From Pusillimonas sp. TS35 (GTDB lineage Bacteria > Pseudomonadota > Gammaproteobacteria > Burkholderiales > Burkholderiaceae_B), in contig NZ_WWER01000005.1 in NCBI RefSeq assembly GCF_009857885.1, positions 124,001 to 188,000 on the forward strand: 64,000 nt of DNA, given 5' to 3'. The position numbers and the translations under genes are program-made. This document shows, piece after piece, positions 22,493-31,475 of this stretch. The stretch's first letter is position 1, and each line of letters begins with the position of its first letter. The notes below the pieces were generated by a model, which saw nothing but the letters and a program-made list of their open reading frames with translations, did not search any database and was not told the DNA's origin.

Positions 22493-23340
22493 CTCAACTG
22501 ATTCTCCAGGCGCCTAATCTGGACGCCTCCCGCATCGAGAAAGTGGCCGCCATCGCACGTGCCGGCGGTATTCAAGAACTCGGGCCGACTGCGGTTCGTC
22601 TGCTGGATGTCGATACAGACGAACGTGTGGCGCTGGAGCATCTGTGCTTCGACGCCGGCATGGATTACGCCTTCATCGACCAGATCGCGCTGCTGCGCGA
22701 TTGCCGTATCCTGGCCATGGATATGGACTCCACCTTGGTCAATATCGAATGTATTGATGAGATCGCCGCAGCGGTGGGCAAGAAGGCAGAGGTTTCAGCC
22801 ATCACTGAGGCGGCGATGCGGGGCGAGATTGCTGACTTTGCCGAAAGCCTTCGTCGCCGTGTAGCCTTGCTGGAGGGCGTGCCCGAAGAAGCGCTGGGCC
22901 AGGTTTATGAACAGCGCCTGCGGCTGAATGCCGGTGCGCAACGCCTGATCGATACGGCCAAGGCGCATGGTCTCAAGACGTTGCTGGTTTCGGGCGGCTT
23001 CACCTTTTTCACGGGCAAACTCAAAGCGCGTCTGGGGCTGGACGAGGCGCATTCCAATGTGCTTGAAGTTCACAATGGCAAACTCACTGGCCGCGTGCTG
23101 GGCGACATCGTTGATGCCCAAGGCAAAGCCGATCACCTCAACGCACTGGCCGAGCGTCTGGGCGCTGCGCCAGAGCAGATCATAGCCATCGGCGACGGCG
23201 CCAACGATTTGAAGATGATGGCGGGCGCCGGGTATTCGGTAGCCTATCGCGCCAAGCCGGTCGTACGCCTGCAGGCGCGTTTCTCGCTGAATTTCAGCCC
23301 GCTCGATGCGGTGCTGAATTGGTTCCGCATGTCCCACTGA
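22489..23340 (+). CDS. serB: Phosphoserine phosphatase
   Basis: Dephosphorylates O-phosphoserine to L-serine, the last step of serine synthesis. The 283-residue protein is a HAD-superfamily enzyme. The nucleophile Asp is D78 and the acid/base is D80 in MDMDSTLVNIECIDEIA; the second motif is LVSGGFTFFTG, and the last is AIGDGANDLKMM. Residues 1-70 form a small N-terminal domain as in E. coli SerB. The ATG overlaps the DUF2818 stop by four bases. It converges on mfd across 164 bases that contain no gene and no convincing terminator. Confidence 0.95.
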   Translation: MTQLILQAPNLDASRIEKVAAIARAGGIQELGPTAVRLLDVDTDERVALEHLCFDAGMDYAFIDQIALLRDCRILAMDMDSTLVNIECIDEIAAAVGKKAEVSAITEAAMRGEIADFAESLRRRVALLEGVPEEALGQVYEQRLRLNAGAQRLIDTAKAHGLKTLLVSGGFTFFTGKLKARLGLDEAHSNVLEVHNGKLTGRVLGDIVDAQGKADHLNALAERLGAAPEQIIAIGDGANDLKMMAGAGYSVAYRAKPVVRLQARFSLNFSPLDAVLNWFRMSH

Positions 23341-23504
23341 CATTGACGCCCCTGCGGGCTGGCGCCTGCCCGATGTCTGCGCGGCTTGATGCGTTTTTGG
23401 GCATCATGTATTGCCGCAAGGCGGCCCGCTTCGCGGTCCCGCTCCAGGAGTGATCACAAGGCTCAAACTGAATTTTGATCCGGCCCGCAGTGCGCGCACG
23501 GGCC

Positions 23505-26500
23505 TCAGGCCAGCGCGCGCAGTGTTGCTTTTACTGCTTCGATTCGAGCCGCGACCTGCTGGCCTTGCGCAATATCCACCCGTAGGCGATCCTGCCCCGC
23601 CAGCCTCACGTCGCGGCGTTTCTGCACCAGTTCGATGATGCGCAGCGGATCCACTGCCGGCTTGGCACTGAATTGTATCGACGCCTGGGTTTCGCTGGCA
23701 TCGATCTTGGTGACGCCCAGGGGCTCTGCCGCGATGCGCAGCCGGTGTGTCGCCAGCAGTGTCTGCGCCGCTTCCGGCAGCTTGCCGTAACGGTCGATCA
23801 GTTCTTCCTGGATCACAATCAGATCGTCTTCGTGTGCGGCGTGCGACAGCTTCTTGTACATACCCAGGCGTGCATGTACATCTGGGCAATAGTCTGCCGG
23901 CAAGAGGGCCGATGCGTGCAGATTAACTTCGCATATGGCTGCGAACGGTGATTCCAGATCGGGCTCTTCGCCCGATTTGAGGGCGCGCACCGCTGCGTTC
24001 AGCATGTCGGCATACATCGAGAAGCCGATCTCATGGATATTGCCCGACTGCGATTCGCCCAGCACCTCGCCAGTGCCGCGGATCTCGAGATCGTGCATGG
24101 CGAGGAAAAAGCCAGCACCCAGCTCCTCCATGGCCTGGATCGCTTCGAGACGCTTCTTTGCGCCTGAGGTCATCGCATCCTCGCCTGGAGTGAGCAGGTA
24201 GGCATACGCCTGGTGATGGGAGCGCCCAACGCGCCCGCGCAGTTGGTGCAACTGCGCCAGGCCCAGGCGGTCCGCGCGGTGAATCACGATGGTATTGGCG
24301 CTGGGCACATCGATGCCGGTCTCGATGATCGTGGTGCACAGCAGCACGTTGAAACGCTGCTGGTAAAAGCCTTTCATCACTTCTTCGAGTTCGCGCTCGG
24401 GCATCTGCCCATGGGCGACGGCCACACGGGCTTCAGGCACAAGTTCTTCGAGCCGCGCGCGTCTGTTGTGAATGGTTTCGACCTCGTTGTGCAGGAAGTA
24501 GACCTGCCCGCCGCGCTTGAGCTCGCGCAGAATGGCTTCGCGAATGGTGCTGCCGTCTTCGCGCCGCACGAAGGTTTTGATGGCCAGGCGTTTTTGTGGC
24601 GCAGTGGCGATAACGGAGAAGTCGCGTATACCTTCCAGCGACATGCCCAACGTGCGGGGTATGGGCGTGGCGGTTAGTGTTAGCACATCTACTTCGGCAC
24701 GCAGAGCCTTGAGTGTTTCTTTCTGGCGCACCCCGAAGCGGTGTTCTTCATCAATGATAACGAGACCAAGGTTTTTGAACTGTACATCCTTGGACAGAAT
24801 CTTGTGGGTGCCGATGACGATGTCGATTCGGCCTTCCCGCAGGCCCTCGACGGCGGCGGCGACTTCCTTGGAAGAACGAAAGCGCGAAAGCTCGGCCACC
24901 TTGACAGGCCAGTCCGCAAAGCGATCATTGAAGGTTTGCGTGTGCTGCTCGGCCAGCAGTGTGGTGGGGCACAGCAGCGCCACCTGCTTGCCGTTCAGCA
25001 CCGCAACGAAGGCCGCGCGCAGCGCGACTTCTGTCTTGCCGAAGCCGACGTCGCCGCACACCAGGCGATCCATGGGGCGTCCTGAAGTCATATCGCCGAT
25101 CACGGCGTCAATGGCTGCTTGCTGATCCGGTGTTTCTACGAACCCGAATCCTTCTGCAAAAGCCTGATAGTCAGCGGGCGTGAGTTTAAAGCGGTAGCCT
25201 TCACGGGCAGCCCGCTGCGCATAAAGCGCGAGCAACTCGGCCGCGGCGTCGCGCACCTGTTTGGCGGCCTTACGGCGGGCGCGGTCCCATTGGCCCGACC
25301 CCAGTTGGTGCAGCGGCGCCTGATCGGGATCGGCACCGCTGTAGCGCGCGATCACATGCAGTTGTGCGACCGGTACATACAGCGTGCTTCCGTTGGCATA
25401 TTCCAGGTGCAGGAACTCCATACGCCCTTCACCAAGATCCATTTCGACCAAGCCCCGGTAGCGGCCGATGCCGTGCTGGGCATGGACGACCGGATCGCCT
25501 TCGCGCAGTTCGGACAGATCGCGAACCATGGCCTCGACATCGGTGACGCGTTCATGCCCGCGCTTGCCGCGCCGGCTGGTGCGGGCCTGCGTGGGATAGA
25601 GGTCGTTCTCGGTCAGTAGCGTGATGCCTTGCGCGACAAGCGTGAAGCCGGTATCCAGCGGCGCCACCACCAGCGCAAAACGCGCATCCGACGCAAAGAA
25701 ACCTTGCAGGCTTTCGACACCCGAATCGGGCATGATGCCGAACTCGGCCAGCATCTGCAGGAGCGTTTCACGCCGGCCGGCGGAGTCCGTGCACAGGACG
25801 ACGCGACCATTGGCCTCGCCCAGTATGCGGCGCAGGCTGGCGAGTGGGTCTTCGGCGCGGCGCGCGACAGCAACTTGCGGTGCCGCATGGATGTCCGGAT
25901 GCGGTTCTCCGGCAGCCAGCGCCAGGCGCGCGAATGGTTTGATGCGGCCGAAGAGCGTTTCCTGGTCGAGGAACAGTGTCTCGGGCGGCAGGACAGGCCG
26001 TTCACGGTCGCTCTTTAGAAATTGGTACCGACTGTGCGTATCGTTTTTGAAGCGGTCGATGGCCTGCCCGATATCGCCTAGTGTGGCAATAATGGACCGC
26101 TCAGGCAGATAATCGAACAGTGTTGCTGTGTGTTCGAAGAACAGCGGCAGATAGTATTCGATGCCTGCGAATGCGATGCCGTTGCCGATGTCGCGGTAGG
26201 GCAGGGCGCGCGACGGATCGCCTTCGAAGGTTTCGCGAAAGCGTGCGCGGAAATGATTGCGCGCCGTTTCGTCCATGGGGAACTCGCGCCCAGGCAGCAA
26301 CTGCACCTCTTTGACCGGATAGAGGCTGCGCTGGGTGTCGATATCGAAGCTGCGGATGGATTCGATCTCGTTGTCGAATAGATCGATGCGGTAGGGCAGT
26401 ACCGAACCCATTGGAAACAGGTCGATCAGCCCGCCCCGTATACAAAACTCGCCCGGCGAAGTCACCTGGGTGACGTGGCTGTAATTGGCCAGTGTCAGTT

Positions 26501-26975
26501 GACTGCGCAGGCCCTCTTCGTCGAGCGCATCGCCCTGCTTGAACGAAAATGTGTAGGCGGCCATGAACTCGGGCGGCGCCAGGCGGTACAGCGCGGTGGT
26601 TACCGGCACCGTCAAGATGTCGACGCTGTTGCGCATCAGCGCATGCAGGGCGCGCAGGCGCTCGGACACCAGGTCTTGGTGCGGCGAGAAGCTGTCGTAG
26701 GGCAGGGTTTCCCAATCGGGCAGCTGGCGCACGCGCAGATCGGGCGCGAACAGCAACGTTTCGTCGGCCAAGCGCTGGGCCGCCAGCGGATCGGCACAAA
26801 TAACAATGACCGCCTGGCCAGAGGCGCGGGCAAGGTCCGCAAGCAGCCACGCGTCGCCCGAACCCGGCGGCTGGGGCTGGCTGTGCCGTTGCCCGGGCCT
26901 GAGGGAGGAAAGCGTCGCGTTGATGGAGGGAAGTGAGAGCGAGGGGGAGGTATCTGTAGCCATGTAGGCGCTCAT
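23505..26975 (-). CDS. mfd: Transcription-repair coupling factor
   Basis: Large ATPase that removes RNA polymerase stalled at DNA damage and recruits the UvrABC excision machinery. The 1156-residue protein has all expected parts: a UvrB-like N-terminal region (LPDWETLPYDSFSPHQDLV), the RNA-polymerase-binding module starting EGDPVVHAQHGIGRYRG, the superfamily 2 translocase with Walker A GDVGFGKTE at about 641, the DEEH box in VIIDEEHRFGV at about 742, and TATPIPRTLGMSL, plus the TRCF C-terminal domain. I chose ATG 26975 because AAGAAG precedes it; ATG 26963 lies four codons further in. It is divergent from ispD over 98 bases. Confidence 0.97.
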   Translation of the reverse strand: MSAYMATDTSPSLSLPSINATLSSLRPGQRHSQPQPPGSGDAWLLADLARASGQAVIVICADPLAAQRLADETLLFAPDLRVRQLPDWETLPYDSFSPHQDLVSERLRALHALMRNSVDILTVPVTTALYRLAPPEFMAAYTFSFKQGDALDEEGLRSQLTLANYSHVTQVTSPGEFCIRGGLIDLFPMGSVLPYRIDLFDNEIESIRSFDIDTQRSLYPVKEVQLLPGREFPMDETARNHFRARFRETFEGDPSRALPYRDIGNGIAFAGIEYYLPLFFEHTATLFDYLPERSIIATLGDIGQAIDRFKNDTHSRYQFLKSDRERPVLPPETLFLDQETLFGRIKPFARLALAAGEPHPDIHAAPQVAVARRAEDPLASLRRILGEANGRVVLCTDSAGRRETLLQMLAEFGIMPDSGVESLQGFFASDARFALVVAPLDTGFTLVAQGITLLTENDLYPTQARTSRRGKRGHERVTDVEAMVRDLSELREGDPVVHAQHGIGRYRGLVEMDLGEGRMEFLHLEYANGSTLYVPVAQLHVIARYSGADPDQAPLHQLGSGQWDRARRKAAKQVRDAAAELLALYAQRAAREGYRFKLTPADYQAFAEGFGFVETPDQQAAIDAVIGDMTSGRPMDRLVCGDVGFGKTEVALRAAFVAVLNGKQVALLCPTTLLAEQHTQTFNDRFADWPVKVAELSRFRSSKEVAAAVEGLREGRIDIVIGTHKILSKDVQFKNLGLVIIDEEHRFGVRQKETLKALRAEVDVLTLTATPIPRTLGMSLEGIRDFSVIATAPQKRLAIKTFVRREDGSTIREAILRELKRGGQVYFLHNEVETIHNRRARLEELVPEARVAVAHGQMPERELEEVMKGFYQQRFNVLLCTTIIETGIDVPSANTIVIHRADRLGLAQLHQLRGRVGRSHHQAYAYLLTPGEDAMTSGAKKRLEAIQAMEELGAGFFLAMHDLEIRGTGEVLGESQSGNIHEIGFSMYADMLNAAVRALKSGEEPDLESPFAAICEVNLHASALLPADYCPDVHARLGMYKKLSHAAHEDDLIVIQEELIDRYGKLPEAAQTLLATHRLRIAAEPLGVTKIDASETQASIQFSAKPAVDPLRIIELVQKRRDVRLAGQDRLRVDIAQGQQVAARIEAVKATLRALA

Positions 26976-27073
26976 TATAAAATGTCTTCTTTCGGATCGT
27001 CCTGAACGTTGGCGATGTTCCGCTCCGGTCGGTTGCTGTACCGCCGGTTCGGGCCATTGGCCTGCGCAGCCCC

Positions 27074-27787
27074 ATGCCCCATAAACTCGTCGCCATTGTT
27101 CCCGCCGCTGGCATCGGCGCGCGCGCCCAGGCAACCGGCCCAAGCGGGGCGGCGCTCGACGCCCATGCGCTGCCCAAGCAATACCGCCTGCTCAAAGGAG
27201 AACCCATGCTCAGGCGCGCCGTCAAAGCCTTGCTGGCGGATGTCCGCATTGCGCAAGTACGCGTTGCCGTGGCCCCTGGCGACCCGTGGGTGGCTCAGGC
27301 GCTCTCCGGGCTACCCCGCACCGTATGGCGGCCTTGCGGCGGCGCCACGCGCGCCGCGACCGTAGGGGCGGCACTGCGCGATGCTGCGCTCGATCCCGAC
27401 GACTGGGTGCTGGTCCACGACGCAGCCCGTCCGGGCTTGACCGGGGTTGATCTCTCCCGCTTGATCGACCACTGCCTTGCGGAGCAATCGGGCGGCCTGC
27501 TGGCCCAGCCTGTCGCGGATACCGTCAAGCGCCAGGGCGACGGCCGACAAGTGGTGGCGTGCTCGGTGCCGCGCGAGGGCCTGTGGCTGGCGCAAACGCC
27601 GCAAATGTTTCCGGCCGGTCGTTTGTTGGCCGCGCTCGATGCCGCCAGCGCGCGCGGCGCTCCTGTCACCGACGAAGCCAGCGCTATGGAGCTGGCCGGC
27701 TATGCGCCTTGCCTGGTGCCGGGATCGGTACGCAACTTCAAGGTAACCTGGCCTGACGATTTTGATTTGATGGAGAAATGGCTGTGA
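27074..27787 (+). CDS. ispD: 2-C-methyl-D-erythritol 4-phosphate cytidylyltransferase
   Basis: Transfers CMP from CTP to methylerythritol phosphate, third step of the non-mevalonate isoprenoid pathway. The 237 residues start with the nucleotide-binding loop [14 protein letters not shown] and include [10 protein letters not shown] and the late motif [16 protein letters not shown]. Between the loop and the conserved Lys in [14 protein letters not shown] lies a slightly longer insert (about residues 18-30) than in E. coli. The 3' end overlaps ispF by ten bases, so the two enzymes of the same pathway are co-translated. Confidence 0.95.
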   Translation: MPHKLVAIVPAAGIGARAQATGPSGAALDAHALPKQYRLLKGEPMLRRAVKALLADVRIAQVRVAVAPGDPWVAQALSGLPRTVWRPCGGATRAATVGAALRDAALDPDDWVLVHDAARPGLTGVDLSRLIDHCLAEQSGGLLAQPVADTVKRQGDGRQVVACSVPREGLWLAQTPQMFPAGRLLAALDAASARGAPVTDEASAMELAGYAPCLVPGSVRNFKVTWPDDFDLMEKWL

Positions 27788-28269
27788 GTGTTCCGTTTCG
27801 TATTGGGCAGGGGTTCGACGTGCATGCCCTGGTGCAGGGCCGTCCGCTGATCATCGGCGGCGTTACGATCCCGCACACGCACGGCCTGCAGGGCCATTCA
27901 GACGCCGATGTACTGTTGCATGCCATCACCGATGCCATTCTTGGCGCAGCGGCCCTGGGCGACATTGGTCGCCACTTCCCCGACACCGATCCAGCCTACA
28001 AGGGTGCGGACAGTCGGTTACTACTGCGCGCAGCTTGGAAGCTGGTGGTGCAGGCGGGCTGGCAGATCGTAAACATCGATGCCACTATCCACGCCCAGGC
28101 GCCCAAAATAGGCCCCCATGCCGCGGCTATGGTGGCCAATATCGCACACGATCTCAATCTGCCCGCCGGCCGCATCAATATTAAGGCCAAAACCAACGAA
28201 GAGTTGGGGCACATCGGGCGTAAAGAAGGTATTGCGGCCACGGTCGTGGCCTTGCTGGCGGCCGCCTAG
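27778..28269 (+). CDS. ispF: 2-C-methyl-D-erythritol 2,4-cyclodiphosphate synthase
   Basis: Cyclises CDP-methylerythritol 2-phosphate to the cyclodiphosphate with loss of CMP, two steps after IspD. The 163-residue trimeric enzyme shows the zinc ligands D14 and H16 in GQGFDVHAL and the later His in [16 protein letters not shown], plus [12 protein letters not shown] and [20 protein letters not shown]. The start overlaps the end of ispD by ten bases. A long perfect hairpin follows. Confidence 0.96.
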   Translation: MAVSVPFRIGQGFDVHALVQGRPLIIGGVTIPHTHGLQGHSDADVLLHAITDAILGAAALGDIGRHFPDTDPAYKGADSRLLLRAAWKLVVQAGWQIVNIDATIHAQAPKIGPHAAAMVANIAHDLNLPAGRINIKAKTNEELGHIGRKEGIAATVVALLAAA

Positions 28270-28315
28270 GCGCAGGCCAGAGCGCAGCCGTCCAGGGGAG
28301 CAGCGCGGGTGCAAA

Positions 28316-28353
28316 GCGGCTGCACCACCCGCTTGCACGGGTGGTGCAGCCGC
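28316..28353. terminator. 16-bp perfect hairpin between convergent ispF and the peroxiredoxin gene
   Basis: GCGGCTGCACCACCCG and its exact reverse complement flank a six-base loop (CTTGCA). It sits between two convergent genes and so probably ends transcription from both sides, although neither side has a T-run. Confidence 0.55.
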
Positions 28354-28377
28354 ACGCATGCAAATGCTCACCGCTGC

Positions 28378-28926
28378 TTACAGCGTGGCGCCGCCCACGG
28401 CACGGTTGCAGGGGCACAGTCGTTCCGTCTGCAGGCCGTCGAGCAGGCGCAGCACCTCTTCGGGGTTGCGGCCTACTTGTTTGTTGTTCACTGATACGTG
28501 CTGGATCAGGTTGTCGGGATCGACGATAAACGTGGCGCGGTAGGCCACGCCTTCGGTGCGGTCGCGGATGCCGAGTTGATCCACCAGCATGCCGGCGGTA
28601 TCACTGAACTGGTAATGTCCCAGCTTGGCCATGTCGGGATGCTCGCGGCGCCAGGCCAGTTTCACGTATTCGTTGTCGACCGAACCGCCCATCAGGATAG
28701 CTTCGCGGTCTTCGAAATCTTGCGCCAGATTGTTGAAGCCTACGATTTCAGTAGGGCAGACGGTGGAAAAATCCTTGGGATAAAAGTAGATGACTTTCCA
28801 CTTGCCGGGAAATGAGCTTTCGGTGATGTCTTCAAAGGCGGATACGCCGTTCTCCTCGGCCTGGAGAAAGCCGGGTTTGACGCCGATCACCCTGAAAGGT
28901 TCGAGTTTGTCGCCTATGGTTTTCAT
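28378..28926 (-). CDS. ahpC: AhpC-type 2-Cys peroxiredoxin
   Basis: Thiol peroxidase that reduces hydrogen peroxide and organic peroxides. The 182-residue sequence has the peroxidatic Cys at 57 in YPKDFSTVCPTEIVGF and candidate resolving cysteines at 171 and 173 (RLCPCNRAVGG) near the C-terminus. This C-terminal pattern resembles the AhpC group of actinobacteria and many betaproteobacteria more than enterobacterial AhpC. No ahpF or ahpD is adjacent, so the reductant is unknown. It is the third gene of a minus-strand run with risA-risS, 106 bases after risS; a GC palindrome (28951-28966) lies in its leader. The symbol reflects family usage. Confidence 0.85.
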   Translation of the reverse strand: MKTIGDKLEPFRVIGVKPGFLQAEENGVSAFEDITESSFPGKWKVIYFYPKDFSTVCPTEIVGFNNLAQDFEDREAILMGGSVDNEYVKLAWRREHPDMAKLGHYQFSDTAGMLVDQLGIRDRTEGVAYRATFIVDPDNLIQHVSVNNKQVGRNPEEVLRLLDGLQTERLCPCNRAVGGATL

Positions 28927-29032
28927 TGTGGATCCTGTTGCGGTTTGACGGGCCGCCCCGGCGGCCTTGATTTGATTCTACGCGATAACCGGCGCGCCAG
29001 GCCCCATACTAAAGGCTGGCGCCAGCGCTGCT

Positions 29033-30433
29033 TCAGGCCCTGGCGGGTGGGTGCTGTTCGGCCTGGTAGCTGCGGCTGCGCACCTTGGGTATTTCAATGC
29101 GCGCGATCAGGCCGCCCGTGGGGCGGGATACCAATTGCAGTTGGCCGCCGACGTGGCCGAGAAGGCGTTCGACAATCGCCAAGCCCAGCCCCGCGCCGCT
29201 TACGCCTGTGCGGGCGGATTCGCCGCGAGAAAACGGGCGCAGCAGACGCTGTACGTCAGTGGCAGCGATGCCGGTACCCTGATCGCGTACCTCGATGGAC
29301 AGGATATTGCCCTGCTGGCGGGCCGACAGCTCAATGCGGGCCTTGTTGTCGGATGGCGAGCGGCCATAGCGGCGGGCGTTTTCAATCAGGTTGCCGACGA
29401 TACGCTTGAGATCGTGGGCATTGATCTTGGCATATAGATTGGGCTCGATGGAGCCTGTAAGCACATCGCCCAGCGACTCGGTGTGGCTGCGTTCGCGCTC
29501 GTACAGGTCGTGCAGCACCGATGATACGTCGATGCCCTGTTCGGGCACCATGCCGGCGGGGCGGGCGTACTCCATCAGTTGACCGATACTGTGGTCGATC
29601 TGGGCCAGGTCTTCGTCGATGGCCTGGCGGGCCTCGTCGCTGACGGCGCTCATCTCGATCTCGAGCCGCATGCGCGCAAGTGGCGTACGTAGATCGTGCG
29701 AGATGCCCGCAAGCATGATCTCGCGGTCGGCTTCTGTTTGCCGGATATCGCGCGCCATGCGGTTGAAGGCGATGTTCATGTCGCGGATTTCCGCCGGCCC
29801 TTTTTCTGGCAGGGGAGAAGGGTTTTCGCCACGCGCGAGTTGGCGCGCCACTTTGGCGAGCTGCGCCAGCGGTCGGTTGACGAAGCGTACGCTGATGGCC
29901 GCGCCTATCAACGCCAGCAGCAGTGCGGTAGCGCCCCAGCCCAGCCATTCGGCGCCGGCGGTGAGGCCAAGTTGTTCACGATCGAATACCAGCCAGTATT
30001 CGTCATTGTTGATCTCGAAACTTACCCACACGCCCGGCGTCTGGTTGACTGTCCACATGACGCTGGTGTCGGCGCCCAAGCGGTCGGTAATTTCGGCCGC
30101 TACGTGGTTCCAGTAATTGGAGTTGGGCAGTGGCTGGAGCGTATCGCTGTTTTCGCGCGGCTGGACACGCAGGCTTTCTTTGGTGGCCAGATCCAGGAGC
30201 AGAGCGGGGCGCACGCTGGGCGGCGCGTAGATGAGCGCCGACCGCGTGATACTGACGGCAGTGACCACGCGCTGTGCCATCTGCGTGGCGCGCGGACCTT
30301 CTTCCATGCTGAAAAATACCTGCAGCCACGCGCCCAGGCTGACCAGCATCAGGCCCGCGAGAAGCAGGAATGAGCGGCTGAACAGCCCGAGCCGGAAGGG
30401 TGATTGCTTGTTGCCAGTGCTTTTAGGGGCCAT
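29033..30433 (-). CDS. risS: Sensor histidine kinase, RisS/EnvZ type
   Basis: Inner-membrane sensor kinase paired with RisA. The 466 residues show: first helix at about 18-41, a periplasmic sensor region (about 42-160), second helix at about 163-185, a HAMP linker to about 238, the dimerisation domain with phospho-acceptor H246 in GISHDLRTPLARMRLEIEM, and the ATPase domain with N-box NLIENARRYG, DQGTGI and GAGLGLAIVERLL. The arrangement and sequence resemble Bordetella RisS, a relative of EnvZ. Unlike the disrupted copy known in B. pertussis, this gene is intact. The start lies 26 bases after the risA stop, so they form one operon. Confidence 0.88.
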   Translation of the reverse strand: MAPKSTGNKQSPFRLGLFSRSFLLLAGLMLVSLGAWLQVFFSMEEGPRATQMAQRVVTAVSITRSALIYAPPSVRPALLLDLATKESLRVQPRENSDTLQPLPNSNYWNHVAAEITDRLGADTSVMWTVNQTPGVWVSFEINNDEYWLVFDREQLGLTAGAEWLGWGATALLLALIGAAISVRFVNRPLAQLAKVARQLARGENPSPLPEKGPAEIRDMNIAFNRMARDIRQTEADREIMLAGISHDLRTPLARMRLEIEMSAVSDEARQAIDEDLAQIDHSIGQLMEYARPAGMVPEQGIDVSSVLHDLYERERSHTESLGDVLTGSIEPNLYAKINAHDLKRIVGNLIENARRYGRSPSDNKARIELSARQQGNILSIEVRDQGTGIAATDVQRLLRPFSRGESARTGVSGAGLGLAIVERLLGHVGGQLQLVSRPTGGLIARIEIPKVRSRSYQAEQHPPARA

Positions 30434-30459
30434 GCAAGGGGCTGCGCGAACGCAGGATC

Positions 30460-31194
30460 TTAGTGGCCCCCATCAGGTACGAATACATATCCCAGGCCCC
30501 AGACCGTCTGGATAAAGACAGGCTTGGAGGGGTTGGGTTCGACCAGCTTGCGAAGGCGAGAGATCTGGACATCGAGGCTGCGATCGAAGGCTTCGTATTC
30601 GCGGCCGCGGGCGAGTTCCATGAGCTTGTCGCGCGAGAGTGGTATCTTGGGGTGGCGCGCGAACACCTTCAGTACGGAGAACTCGCCGGTGGTGATGGGT
30701 ACGGGCTCGTTGTTTTTGGTGAGGGTGCGGGTGGAGAGATTCAGTACGTAAGGACCGAACTCGATGGATTCGTTTTCTTGGCTGGGCGCGCCCGGATGCT
30801 CCTCGGTGCCGCGGCGGCGCAAGATGGCGTTGACCCGGGCGAGCAGTTCGCGCGGATTGAACGGTTTGGAGAGGTAGTCGTCGGCGCCCATTTCGAGGCC
30901 CACGATACGGTCGATCTCCTCAGCCTTGGCTGTGAGGATAATGATGGGGGTATTGTCGTGCCCGCCCCGCAAGCGACGGCAGATGGACAGCCCGTCTTCT
31001 CCGGGCAGCATGAGATCGAGCACCAGAAGATCGAAATGCTCGCGTTGCCAGAGCTTGCCCATTTCCTTGGCGTCTTCGGCGACGAAAACATTGAAACCCT
31101 GTTCTGACAGGTAGCGGCGCAGCAGATCGCGCAGGCGCGGATCGTCATCGACGATGAGGATTTTGCGCGAGAGAGTTTGGTTCTGAGTGTTCAT
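30460..31194 (-). CDS. risA: Response regulator, RisA/OmpR type
   Basis: DNA-binding response regulator of 244 residues, phosphorylated by the downstream kinase. The receiver domain (about 10-125) has the acidic pocket DDD at 16-18, phospho-acceptor D60 in LLVLDLMLPGEDG and the conserved K110 in LSKPFNPREL. The C-terminal winged helix (about 150-240) ends RLRKLVEPN ... VWGLGYVF, typical of OmpR. Bordetella RisA is nearly superposable from memory. The promoter region contains a 10-bp tandem repeat with the GTTACA core that OmpR-type regulators prefer, suggesting autoregulation. Confidence 0.9.
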   Translation of the reverse strand: MNTQNQTLSRKILIVDDDPRLRDLLRRYLSEQGFNVFVAEDAKEMGKLWQREHFDLLVLDLMLPGEDGLSICRRLRGGHDNTPIIILTAKAEEIDRIVGLEMGADDYLSKPFNPRELLARVNAILRRRGTEEHPGAPSQENESIEFGPYVLNLSTRTLTKNNEPVPITTGEFSVLKVFARHPKIPLSRDKLMELARGREYEAFDRSLDVQISRLRKLVEPNPSKPVFIQTVWGLGYVFVPDGGH

Positions 31195-31239
31195 GAGAGA
31201 AAAATGTAACAGGGTAGAGTTAACCCGTATAGTGGGCCG

Positions 31240-31259
31240 TTACAACTTATTACATCTTA
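31240..31259. promoter_or_regulatory. Candidate RisA/OmpR tandem binding site
   Basis: Two adjacent 10-bp direct repeats, TTACAACTTA and TTACATCTTA, nine of ten bases identical, 46 bases upstream of the risA ATG. OmpR-type regulators bind as dimers to tandem half-sites spaced one helical turn. The 281-bp region 31195-31475 otherwise holds no gene that I can support. Confidence 0.45.
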
Positions 31260-31475
31260 TTCTTTCGGTATGGCCAAGGTTACAGACACACACGAGGGGC
31301 TGCACCTGCAGATACATTTGACGGGCCGTCGGATGCAGCGCGCCGCACACTTGTGGTGCGTTCGACACCATACCCGCGTCTTCATTTTAGCTACTCACGT
31401 CACAAAACGGTATCTTTTTAAACCTTCCAACGGACTAGTCCACAAGACGGGGAATTACGCCGCACAGCGATTAAA

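Noticed and set aside
23341-23504. Terminator between serB and mfd
   Set aside because: Only a short imperfect stem (GGCCCG/CGGGCC at 23482-23504) is present, without T-run; not strong enough to list.
26963-26975. Alternative mfd start at 26963
   Set aside because: No ribosome site before it, whereas AAGAAG precedes ATG 26975.
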